Assembly: GCA_003220475.1 (NCBI GenBank)
Contig: QHSO01000002.1
Span: forward strand, 1 to 60,967
Reading direction: 5' to 3'
Origin: Candidatus Rokuibacteriota bacterium
Lineage (GTDB): Bacteria > Methylomirabilota > Methylomirabilia > Rokubacteriales > CSP1-6
Length of the DNA: 60,967 nt
Positions 33,567 through 40,574 of the stretch are shown here, in pieces; position 1 is the stretch's first letter, and each line of letters begins with the position of its first letter. The notes below the pieces were generated by a model. That model saw only the letters and a list, made by a program, of their open reading frames with translations. It searched no databases and was not told where the DNA came from. Position numbers and translations under genes: made by a program.

Positions 33567-33860
33567 AACTCCCCTGTTCGCGTGGCGCCCGACACCGTCG
33601 CCGTCCCCTCGAACTCCCCTGTTCGCGTGGCGCCCGACACCGTCGCCGTCCCCTCGAACTCTGCCCTGTTCGCGTGGCGCCCGACACCGTCGCCGTCCCC
33701 TCGAACTCTGCCCTGTTCGCGTGGCGCCCGACACCGTCGCCGTCCCCTCGAACTCCCCTGTTCGCGAGGCGCCCGACACCGTCGCCTTCCCCCGAACTCC
33801 CCTGTTCGCGTGGCGCCCGACACCGTCGCCGTCGCCTCGAACTCTTCTAGTCGCGTCGGC
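33563..33860. repeat. tandem repeat array, six units of 44-47 bp plus a degraded seventh
   Basis: Units begin CTCGAACTC at 33563, 33608, 33653, 33700 and 33747, with CCCGAACTC at 33791 and a degraded copy at 33836. Unit lengths are 45, 45, 47, 47, 44 and 45 bp; the 47-bp form has a 2-nt insertion near CTGTTCGCG. Each unit holds CGAC-ACC-GTCG, a small palindrome. There are no unique spacers, so it is not a CRISPR. It lies between the PRC-barrel stop (minus strand) and the phosphoribosyltransferase promoter. Confidence 0.9.
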
Positions 33861-33887
33861 CGATACGTACCGAGCCCGCATCGACCG

Positions 33888-34658
33888 TCAGGCGGCGCGC
33901 TCCCAGTAACCGGGCCGGCGATAGTGCGCGAAGAGCCGCTGCTCGTAATCGCGGTCGACGTGCTGATCGCGGTCGTACGCCGGCGCGCTCTCGATCTGCG
34001 CGCGGTCGAGTTCCACGCGCACCGCGCGGTCGGCCCAGGCCACGTCTTCGACCCAGTCCGGCGCGACGAGCACATGCTTGCCCGGGAGCCAGTTGCCGGT
34101 ATCGACGACCAGCCAGCGAATCGTCCATGAGCGATCGTCGATCAGGAAGTCGTCGACATGGCCGATGGCGCCGGCGCGGGCCTGGATGTCGTAACCCAGC
34201 ACATCGCTCGTCGAGTGCAGGTGCGCGTCCTCGAGGTTGTCCTGCTCGGCGCGGGCCATGATTTCCTCGTTCACCGTGTCGGTCGGAGGCGGCGCCAGCG
34301 TCGGCAGCATTACGGGACCCCAGGCGTACGGACCGTACCAGTACGACGGGTAACCGTAGTACTGCAGCAGGGCGATTTCGTGCTGCCGCGAGACCGGCCG
34401 ATGCGTGTCGATGTCAGGACTCCGCTCGACCTGCTCGCGCGTGAGATCGACGATGACGTGCTCGCCGTCGGTGTCGATGCCGCGAATCGCCATCGGCGAG
34501 ATGAGCACCTTTCGTCCCGACAGCCAGCCTCCCGTATCCACGACGAGGTATCGCACGGTCCAGTGGACATCGTCGAAATAGCAGGCCTCTACTTCGCCGA
34601 TCGCGCCGTCGGTGGCCGCGAGGTTGAACCCAACGAGGTCCTTCACGCTGATCAGCAT
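33888..34658 (-). CDS. double PRC-barrel domain protein
   Basis: 256 residues with two PRC-barrels: one at 1-75 (SVKDLVGFNLAATDGAIGEV, then FDDVHWTVRYLVVDTGGWL) and one at about 145-225 (SDVLGYDIQARAGAIGHV, then IDDRSWTIRWLVVDTGNWL). A Tyr/Pro-rich linker (YYGYPSYWYGPYAWGP) joins them. PRC-barrels bind RNA processing or photosynthetic partners, but this soil-type form is uncharacterised. GGAGG is placed well before the ATG. The tandem repeat array follows the stop. Confidence 0.85.
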   Translation of the reverse strand: MLISVKDLVGFNLAATDGAIGEVEACYFDDVHWTVRYLVVDTGGWLSGRKVLISPMAIRGIDTDGEHVIVDLTREQVERSPDIDTHRPVSRQHEIALLQYYGYPSYWYGPYAWGPVMLPTLAPPPTDTVNEEIMARAEQDNLEDAHLHSTSDVLGYDIQARAGAIGHVDDFLIDDRSWTIRWLVVDTGNWLPGKHVLVAPDWVEDVAWADRAVRVELDRAQIESAPAYDRDQHVDRDYEQRLFAHYRRPGYWERAA

Positions 34659-34745
34659 GGTGTCCTCCTTCTCATCGCCGAGTGCTGCTCTCAGAGATGG
34701 TGCAAGGCGGTTGCCGGCGGCACATCGATTGCTCGATTGCGACCC

Positions 34746-34856
34746 ATGCTTCGCGCGGTCGGGCTGTTGATCGTCCTCGCGCTCCTGGCCACGCCGGTGG
34801 CGTGCCGCCGCCAGTCCCCGCCGCCGCCAAGCGCCGCCGTCCTGACCGCGCGCTAG
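34746..34856 (+). CDS. tiny secreted peptide or lipoprotein (uncertain)
   Basis: 36 residues: hydrophobic start MLRAVGLLIVLALLATPVAC, Cys20 at the right place for lipidation (but Pro at -3 makes the lipobox poor), then a Pro-rich tail. No RBS is evident. Similar short entericidin-like peptides exist, but the call is speculative. Confidence 0.35.
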   Translation: MLRAVGLLIVLALLATPVACRRQSPPPPSAAVLTAR

Positions 34857-34881
34857 CGCGCCACCCCCTTCACCCAACCCC

Positions 34882-34910
34882 TTGCGAGATTGAAGGCCTT
34901 TTGATCTAAT
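34882..34910 (+). promoter_or_regulatory. promoter for the ATP-grasp gene, with a half-site shared with the 28-kb operator
   Basis: -35 TTGCGA (34882-34887), 17-nt spacer, -10 TCTAAT (34905-34910). Downstream, TCCGATCAAGAA (34918-34929) is identical to the operator half next to the zinc-ribbon gene (27998-28008 region), and TTTTGATC lies just before the -10, so an imperfect dyad brackets the transcription start. Confidence 0.55.
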
Positions 34911-34940
34911 ACCTAAATCCGATCAAGAAAGGGGCAATAA

Positions 34941-35891
34941 GTGAAGATCGGTATCCTCGATGAGCATCCGGAGTGGTCGAAGCGGCTGATCGCGGAGCTC
35001 GAAGGACGCGGACTCGAGGTCGAGCGGATCGACCACTCGGCGCACGCCTTCGATCCCCGCGATCGGCGTCGACGGTGGGACGTCGTGGTCAATCGGACGA
35101 GCCCCTCGTCGCATCGGCGCGGCCACGGCCGGGTGCTCTTCTATGCCGAGCCGCTGCTCGCGCATCTCGAAGCGATCGGCGTGCCCGTCATCAATCCCGT
35201 TGCCGCCTGGCGATTCGAAAAATCGAAGGCGCTACAGGTTCAGCTGTTCGAGCGGCTGGGCGTGCGGTACCCTCGCACCGTCATCGCCAACGGGGCCGGG
35301 CCGGTGCGCCGCGCGTCGCGCGAGATTCGCTTTCCTGCGCTGGTGAAGCCCAACGTCGGCGGCTCCGGCGCGCTCATCGAGCGCATCGAGACGCCGGCCG
35401 AGCTCGACGCGCGCGCGGACTCGCTGGATTTCGGCCCCGACGGCGTGGCGCTGCTGCAGGAGTACATCGAGCCGCGTGACGGGGCGATCGTGCGGGTGGA
35501 GGTGCTCGACGGCCACATGCTCTACGCCATCCGTATCGTGCGCCGCGCCGATCAGTTCAATCTGTGCCCCGCCGATCTCTGCCAGGCGCCCGCGCCCGAC
35601 GCGCTCGCGGCGTGTCCCGTCGATGCGGCGCCCGTGCTGGAGATCACGCGCCACGACCCGCCACGCGAGGCCGTCGAGCAGGCGATCGCGCTGACGCGCG
35701 CGGCGTCGATCGACGTCGGCGGCGTGGAGTACCTCGTCGGTGCCGCCGACGGGCGCATCTACGTGTACGACGTCAACGCCACGTCCAATTTCGTCGCCGA
35801 CGCGCCGCGGGTCCTGGGCTTCGACCCGTTCCCCGCGTTCGCCGACGTCATCGTCCGCGCCGCGGGCCGAGCCGCCCGCGCCGCGGCCTGA
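34941..35891 (+). CDS. ATP-grasp domain protein (RimK/glutathione synthase-like)
   Basis: 316 residues. An N-terminal pre-ATP-grasp domain, then FPALVKPNVGGSGALIERI (ATP-binding Lys and Gly-rich loop near 134-152) and the C-terminal DVGGVEYLVGAADGRIYVYDVNATSNF with the metal-binding Glu/Asn pattern. These enzymes ligate a carboxylate to an amine or thiol using ATP. Substrate unknown; the neighbouring peroxiredoxin gene (13 nt downstream) hints at redox or thiol metabolism. GTG start with AAAGGGG 10 nt upstream. Confidence 0.82.
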   Translation: MKIGILDEHPEWSKRLIAELEGRGLEVERIDHSAHAFDPRDRRRRWDVVVNRTSPSSHRRGHGRVLFYAEPLLAHLEAIGVPVINPVAAWRFEKSKALQVQLFERLGVRYPRTVIANGAGPVRRASREIRFPALVKPNVGGSGALIERIETPAELDARADSLDFGPDGVALLQEYIEPRDGAIVRVEVLDGHMLYAIRIVRRADQFNLCPADLCQAPAPDALAACPVDAAPVLEITRHDPPREAVEQAIALTRAASIDVGGVEYLVGAADGRIYVYDVNATSNFVADAPRVLGFDPFPAFADVIVRAAGRAARAAA

Positions 35892-35903
35892 AAGGAGACT
35901 CGC

Positions 35904-36536
35904 ATGTCGTTGAGGCTCGGAGACCTCGCTCCCGATTTCACCGCGGACACCACGCAGGGCAAGATCAAGTTCCACGACTGGATCGGCTCGAACTGGGCGG
36001 TCCTCTTCTCGCACCCGCGCGACTTCACGCCCGTGTGCACCACCGAGCTGGGCTACGTCGCGCGGCTCAAGCCCGAGTTCGACCGCCGCAACGTGAAGGC
36101 GATCGGACTGTCGATCGATCCCGTGAACTCGCACGAGGGTTGGGCCAAGGACATCCAGGAAACGCAGGGGCACGCGCCGAACTTTCCGATCATCGCCGAT
36201 CCCGACAAGAAGGTGGCGAACCTGTACGGCATGATCCATCCCGCCCACGACGAGGTCTACACCGTACGGACGGTCTTCCTGATCGATCCGCAGAAGAAGG
36301 TCCGGCTGATGATCACGTATCCGCAGACCACCGGGCGCAACTTCGACGAGATCCTGCGCGTCATCGACTCGTTGCAGCTCACCGACACGCATCGCGTGGC
36401 CACACCGGTGAACTGGAAGCAGGGCGAGGACGTCATCATCGTGCCCGCGGTCAGCGACGAGGAAGCCAAGGCGAAGTTCCCCAAGGGTTGGCGCGCACTC
36501 AAGCCCTATCTGCGTCTGACGCCGCAGCCGAAGTAG
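35904..36536 (+). CDS. peroxiredoxin, 1-Cys (Prx6) type
   Basis: 210 residues. The peroxidatic Cys45 sits in PRDFTPVCTTE (38-48), with Thr42 and the conserved Arg (in VRTVFLIDP) completing the active site. Length and the C-terminal extension (residues about 165-210) place it in the Prx6 group; no resolving Cys is apparent. It reduces peroxides with a thiol donor in the cytosol. AAGGAGA precedes the ATG. Likely cotranscribed with the ATP-grasp gene. Confidence 0.92.
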   Translation: MSLRLGDLAPDFTADTTQGKIKFHDWIGSNWAVLFSHPRDFTPVCTTELGYVARLKPEFDRRNVKAIGLSIDPVNSHEGWAKDIQETQGHAPNFPIIADPDKKVANLYGMIHPAHDEVYTVRTVFLIDPQKKVRLMITYPQTTGRNFDEILRVIDSLQLTDTHRVATPVNWKQGEDVIIVPAVSDEEAKAKFPKGWRALKPYLRLTPQPK

Positions 36537-36550
36537 TCCGCGCCGTTTCC

Positions 36551-36587
36551 GTCATCGCCCGCGGTATGCTCTGCCGCGGGCGATGAC
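36551..36587. promoter_or_regulatory. 14-bp perfect inverted repeat covering the MFS start codon
   Basis: GTCATCGCCCGCGG (36551-36564) and CCGCGGGCGATGAC (36574-36587) are perfect inverted repeats around TATGCTCTG. The right arm contains the ATG of the MFS gene, and the loop contains a -10-like TATGCT. As RNA it could hide the start codon or end peroxiredoxin transcription; as DNA it is a candidate operator. Confidence 0.6.
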
Positions 36588-37791
36588 CCTTCCGTCCGGT
36601 CTGCGCGCGCTGCGCCATCGCGATTTTCGCGTCTTCTTCGCCGGCCAGGCCGTCGCCCTGGTGGGCTCGTGGATGCAGCAGGTCGCCCAGGCGTGGCTCG
36701 TGCTGTCGCTTACCAACTCGCCGCTGCGCCTGGGCCTCGTCGGCAGTCTGAACTTCCTGCCCGTCCTCCTCTTCGCGATCGTCGGCGGCGCCGTCGCCGA
36801 TCGTCTGCCCAAGCGGCGGCTGCTCGTGATCACGCAGTCGCTGCTCGGTTGCCAGACGCTGGCGCTGGCCGCGCTCATCGTCACCGGCCACGTCCGGTAC
36901 TGGCACGTGTGCGTGCTGGCCATCGTGTGGGGGATCGCCAACACCGTCGATTTGCCGGTGCGACAGGCGTTCGTCGTCGAGCTCGCGGGGCGCACCGACG
37001 TCGCCAGCGCGGTTGCGCTCAACTCCGCCGCCTTCAACGTCGCGCGCATCGCCGGTCCCGCCGCCGCCGGGCTGCTCATCGCGCGCGCCGGCGTCGCGCC
37101 GGCGTACTTCATCAACGCGGGCGCCTTCGTCGTCGTGATCGTAACGCTGCTCCTGCTTCGCGCGCGCGGCGCACCTGCGCCGCGACAGGGCACGACGATC
37201 GGCGCGGAGATCCGCGAGGGGGTGCGCTACGCGCTGGGCACGCCGCGCATCATGAGCCTGCTGGCGGTGCTGTTCGTCGTCAGTATCACGGTGTTCAACT
37301 TCTCGATCTACGTGCCACTGTTCGCGCGCCAGGTGCTCGGCCGCGGTCCCGAGGGCTTTGGCCTGCTCATGGCGTCGGTCGGCGTCGGCGCCGTCGGCGG
37401 CGCGCTGACGCTCGGCGCGCTGCGCGCCCCGTCGCTGTCGCTGCTGTTCGTGACGGGATTTCTCTCGTGCGCCGGCCTCGTCGTCATGTCGCTCGTCGAT
37501 CGCTTCGGCGTGGCTGCGGTCGCCCTCTTCGCGCTCGGCTGGATCTCGGTGATGGTCGTCGCGGGGTGCCAGGTGGCGCTGCAGCTGGCCGCGCCCGACC
37601 GCCTGCGCGGGCGCATCATGAGCCTGCACACCTTCATCTACGGCGGCGTGTTTCCCTTCGGCGCGTTCACGATCGGCTCCATCTCGGAGCACTGGGGCGT
37701 GTCATGGGCGTTTCGCGTCGCCGGCCTCTTCGGCCTCGGCGGCCTCTCTCTCGTCGTCGCGTGGTGGCGACTCCGCGCGCGCGGGGCGTGA
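36583..37791 (+). CDS. MFS transporter (DHA3/EntS-like exporter)
   Basis: 402 residues with about 12 hydrophobic segments. FRVFFAGQAVALVGSWMQQVA near 15 and LPKRRLLVITQS (the loop 2-3 motif) near 73 are typical of the drug:H+ antiporter-3 group (enterobactin and macrolide exporters). Substrate unknown. The ATG is inside the right arm of the inverted repeat, 12 nt after TATGCT, with no ribosome binding site, so a short-leader mRNA is predicted. Confidence 0.85.
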   Translation: MTLPSGLRALRHRDFRVFFAGQAVALVGSWMQQVAQAWLVLSLTNSPLRLGLVGSLNFLPVLLFAIVGGAVADRLPKRRLLVITQSLLGCQTLALAALIVTGHVRYWHVCVLAIVWGIANTVDLPVRQAFVVELAGRTDVASAVALNSAAFNVARIAGPAAAGLLIARAGVAPAYFINAGAFVVVIVTLLLLRARGAPAPRQGTTIGAEIREGVRYALGTPRIMSLLAVLFVVSITVFNFSIYVPLFARQVLGRGPEGFGLLMASVGVGAVGGALTLGALRAPSLSLLFVTGFLSCAGLVVMSLVDRFGVAAVALFALGWISVMVVAGCQVALQLAAPDRLRGRIMSLHTFIYGGVFPFGAFTIGSISEHWGVSWAFRVAGLFGLGGLSLVVAWWRLRARGA

Positions 37792-37843
37792 TCTCCTCGC
37801 TGGCGACGCCCTTGCAGTTGGCGAATCGTCCGGAGGTGTGACG

Positions 37844-38827
37844 ATGCTCCAGATCGGGTACAAGCTGTCGAGCGAAGAGCAGCGGCCGAGCGATCTCGTG
37901 CGCTACGCGGCCCGGGCCGAAGACGCCGGGTTCACGTTCGCGCTGATCTCCGATCACTTCCACCCGTGGATCGACAAGCAAGGCCAGAGTCCGTTCGTCT
38001 GGTGCGTCATCGGCGGTATCGCCGAGGCCACCGAGCAGCTGCAACTCGGCACCGGCGTCACGTGCCCGACCGTCCGCATCCATCCCGCGATCATCGCGCA
38101 CGCCGCGGCGACGGCCGCCGCCATGATGGAGGGACGTTTCTTCCTCGGCGTGGGCACCGGCGAGAACCTCAACGAGCACGTCGTCGGCCAGGGATGGCCG
38201 GAGACCGACGTCCGCCAGGAGCGCCTCGCCGAAGCGATCGAGATCATGCAGCTGCTGTGGAAGGGCGGCTACCAATCGCATCGCGGCCGTCACTTCACCG
38301 TCGAGAATGCGCGCCTCTACACGCTGCCGAAGACGCCGCCGCCGATCATGGTGGCCGTCGGCGGGCCCAAGAGCGCGGAGCTGGCCGGCCGACTCGGTGA
38401 CGGCATGGTGGGCACGAGCCCCAAGAAGGACACGATGAAGCAGTTCGAGGCGGCGGGCGGACGCGGCAAGCCGCGCTACGGCGAGCTCACCGTGTGCTGG
38501 GCGAAGGACGAAAAGACGGCGCGCAAGACGGCGCACCAGATCTGGCCGACGGCGGCGATGGGCAGCTCGCTCTCGTGGGAGCTCGCGCTGCCGAAGCATT
38601 TCGAAGAAGTCGCGGAGCTCGTGACCGAAGACGCCGTGGCCGAGCAGATCATCTGCGGCCCCGACCCCGGGAAGCACATCGACGCCATCCGCGAGTACGC
38701 CGACGCCGGATACGACCACGTCTGCGTGCATCAGGTGGGGCCCGATCAGGAGGGCTTCATTCGCTTCTACGAGCGCGACGTGCTGCCGCAGCTCAGCAAG
38801 GCGAGCCGGCGGAAGAAGGCGGCTTAG
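37844..38827 (+). CDS. LLM class F420-dependent oxidoreductase (TIGR03557 type)
   Basis: 327 residues. IGYKLSSEEQRPSDLVRYA at the start, then ALISDHFHPWIDKQGQSPFV, LGTGVTCPTVRIHPAIIAHA and FFLGVGTGENLNEHVVGQG mark the F420-dependent glucose-6-phosphate dehydrogenase-like subgroup. The enzyme probably oxidises an alcohol with F420. The ATG is chosen because GGAGG lies 7 nt upstream; a GTG 6 bp earlier is also possible. It ends convergent with a deazaflavin reductase. Confidence 0.87.
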   Translation: MLQIGYKLSSEEQRPSDLVRYAARAEDAGFTFALISDHFHPWIDKQGQSPFVWCVIGGIAEATEQLQLGTGVTCPTVRIHPAIIAHAAATAAAMMEGRFFLGVGTGENLNEHVVGQGWPETDVRQERLAEAIEIMQLLWKGGYQSHRGRHFTVENARLYTLPKTPPPIMVAVGGPKSAELAGRLGDGMVGTSPKKDTMKQFEAAGGRGKPRYGELTVCWAKDEKTARKTAHQIWPTAAMGSSLSWELALPKHFEEVAELVTEDAVAEQIICGPDPGKHIDAIREYADAGYDHVCVHQVGPDQEGFIRFYERDVLPQLSKASRRKKAA

Positions 38828-39171
38828 GCGTCGGGCGCGAGCTCGACGACGAGGCCGTCGCCCCAGCCGTACTTCGCGATCATGCTTGCACGCACCCGGT
38901 CGTAGAGGCGCTCGGTCGTCGCCACGACGCGCGCGCGTGCCCCGAAGCGCCGCTCGCCGACGCGCACGGTGACCGCGGGATCCGCGAGGAGATTGCGCAC
39001 CCAGCCGGCGTTCTCGCCGTGCTCGGCGACGACGTAGAAGCGCGTCGCCGGCGGGGTGGTCGCCGCCTGCGCGTCGAGCGCGGTGAACCAGATCTCGATC
39101 TCGCGGGCCCCGCCGGTACGGCGGCCGGTCGTCGTCAGATAGAGGAACTGCGGCTCGGCGTCCGGCGTCAG
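38824..39171 (-). CDS. deazaflavin-dependent (nitro)reductase-like protein with apparent CTG start
   Basis: 115 residues matching the F420/quinone-reductase split barrel: FLYLTTTGRRTGGAREIEIW near 9, FYVVAEHGENAGWVRNLLADP near 45 and MIAKYGWGDGLVVEL at the end. No ATG, GTG or TTG is in frame at the N-terminus. The CTG at 39171 overlaps the TGA of the upstream cysteine dioxygenase (CTGA), in the same 4-bp overlap seen with ATG, GTG and TTG elsewhere here; another CTG lies just before it. Expression by coupled CTG initiation is inferred. Confidence 0.65.
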   Translation of the reverse strand: MTPDAEPQFLYLTTTGRRTGGAREIEIWFTALDAQAATTPPATRFYVVAEHGENAGWVRNLLADPAVTVRVGERRFGARARVVATTERLYDRVRASMIAKYGWGDGLVVELAPDA

Positions 39172-39728
39172 CAGTTCAGATACTTATCGCTGACGAGCGG
39201 CTTCTCGGTGCCGTCCTCGTCCCAGCGCCGGCGCGCGAGCCCCGCCAGATCCCTGCCGTAGACGTGGATCTCGACCGTGTCGCGCGCGGTCGGGTTGTGC
39301 ATCGCGTGGATCTCGTCACCCGGCACGAGACACGAGACAGCGCCGGAGCGATGGCGCGTCACGCTCGTGATCTCCAGCGACGCCCGGCCGTTGCCGGCCG
39401 GGCTCACGCGATAGCGGGTCTCCTCGATCTCGTTGTCGATCACGCCGATCACGCCCCACGTTTCGTGGTTGTGCGCCGTGGCGCGATCGCCGGGGCGCCA
39501 CACGACTGAGGTGACGTTGAACGTCGGCGCGCGGTGCAGCATGTACCGCCCGCGCCGGCCGGGCGGCGACGCGAGGTATCGCGCCGCGATCGAGCTGGGA
39601 TCGCGGACGAGGCGGGCGAGCAGCGGCGCCGTTCGCGCCGTGATCCGGTGTGCAGCGCTCTCCTCGCGCGTGATGCGATCGAGGTCGGCGATGAAATCCG
39701 TGAGCGTATAGGTGTCCGTCGTCGCCAT
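39168..39728 (-). CDS. cysteine dioxygenase family protein (cupin)
   Basis: 186 residues. Iron-binding cupin His residues are H86 and H88 (ATAHNHETWG) and H141/H144 (DEIHAMHNP). It likely oxidises cysteine or a related thiol (3-mercaptopropionate) to the sulfinate; the exact substrate is unclear because the Tyr-Cys crosslink region is not readily placed. GAGGAAAGG precedes the ATG. It follows the sulfurtransferase gene on the same strand after 12 bp, so the two belong to one sulfur-handling unit. Confidence 0.8.
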   Translation of the reverse strand: MATTDTYTLTDFIADLDRITREESAAHRITARTAPLLARLVRDPSSIAARYLASPPGRRGRYMLHRAPTFNVTSVVWRPGDRATAHNHETWGVIGVIDNEIEETRYRVSPAGNGRASLEITSVTRHRSGAVSCLVPGDEIHAMHNPTARDTVEIHVYGRDLAGLARRRWDEDGTEKPLVSDKYLNC

Positions 39729-39740
39729 CGCGCCTTTCCT

Positions 39741-40574
39741 CTACGACTCCACCGGCGTATCGGCGCGGCCGCCCCACTCCGTCCACGAGCCGTCGTAGAC
39801 CGCGACGCGCGGGTGGCCGAGCAGGTGCAGTGCGAACGCGAGCACCGAGGCGGTGATCCCCGAGCCGCACGTCGTCGTCACCGGACGCGTGAGGTCGATG
39901 CCGGCGGCCTCGAATCGCTTGCGCAGGTCGCCCGGTGGCAGCAGGGTGCCATCCGCGCGGACGAGCGTATCGGACGGGAGATTCAGGCTGCCGGGGATGT
40001 GTCCGCCGCGCAGGCCGGCGCGCGGCTCGGGCTCGCTGGCAGTGAAGCGACCGGCCGAGCGTGCATCGAGGACCTGCTCGCGCCGCGTCGTCAGGTTGTC
40101 GCGCACGGCGGCGAGGTCGCGGACGACGCTGGGCCGCGGCGTCGCGTGAAACACGCGCCGCACCGGCTCGGGCTCGCCCGATTCGAGCGGGCGGCCCTCG
40201 GCCTTCCACTTCGGCAAGCCGCCGTCGAGGACGGCAACGGCGTCGTGACCGAAGGCCCGGAACGTCCACCACACGCGCGCCGCGCTCACCACGCCGCGCG
40301 TGTCGTAGACGACGACGCGGTCGCCGGTGCCCACGCCGAGCGCCCCGACGGCCTCGGCGAAGACCTCCGGCGTCGGCAGCATGTGGGGCAGCGGATTGCT
40401 GTGATCTGCGATGCCGTCGATGTCGAAGAACGCGGCGCCCGGCAGATGCGCGGCCAAGAACTCGCCGCGCGCGTCGCGGTGCGTCTGCGGCATGTGCCAC
40501 GAGCCGTCGAGCACGCGAAGGTCCGGATCGCGTCGATGCGCGGCGAGCCAGTCGCTGGAGACGAGGACGTCCAT
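39741..40574 (-). CDS. two-domain sulfurtransferase (thiosulfate/3-mercaptopyruvate type)
   Basis: 277 residues with an inactive N-terminal rhodanese domain (Asp91 replaces Cys in VVYDTRG) and an active C-terminal domain with Cys236 in TTCGSGITAS, the loop of 3-mercaptopyruvate sulfurtransferases. It moves a sulfane sulfur to cyanide, thiols or other acceptors. Start overlaps the stop of the four-rhodanese gene (TGATG), so it is directly coupled. Confidence 0.9.
   Translation of the reverse strand: MDVLVSSDWLAAHRRDPDLRVLDGSWHMPQTHRDARGEFLAAHLPGAAFFDIDGIADHSNPLPHMLPTPEVFAEAVGALGVGTGDRVVVYDTRGVVSAARVWWTFRAFGHDAVAVLDGGLPKWKAEGRPLESGEPEPVRRVFHATPRPSVVRDLAAVRDNLTTRREQVLDARSAGRFTASEPEPRAGLRGGHIPGSLNLPSDTLVRADGTLLPPGDLRKRFEAAGIDLTRPVTTTCGSGITASVLAFALHLLGHPRVAVYDGSWTEWGGRADTPVES

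Noticed and set aside
33563-33860. CRISPR array
   Set aside because: The units are contiguous with no unique spacers, and there are no cas genes.
33467-34075. Open frames across the tandem repeat array
   Set aside because: Their repetitive peptides come from the 45-47 bp unit, and the frame shifts between units; no RBS or domain.
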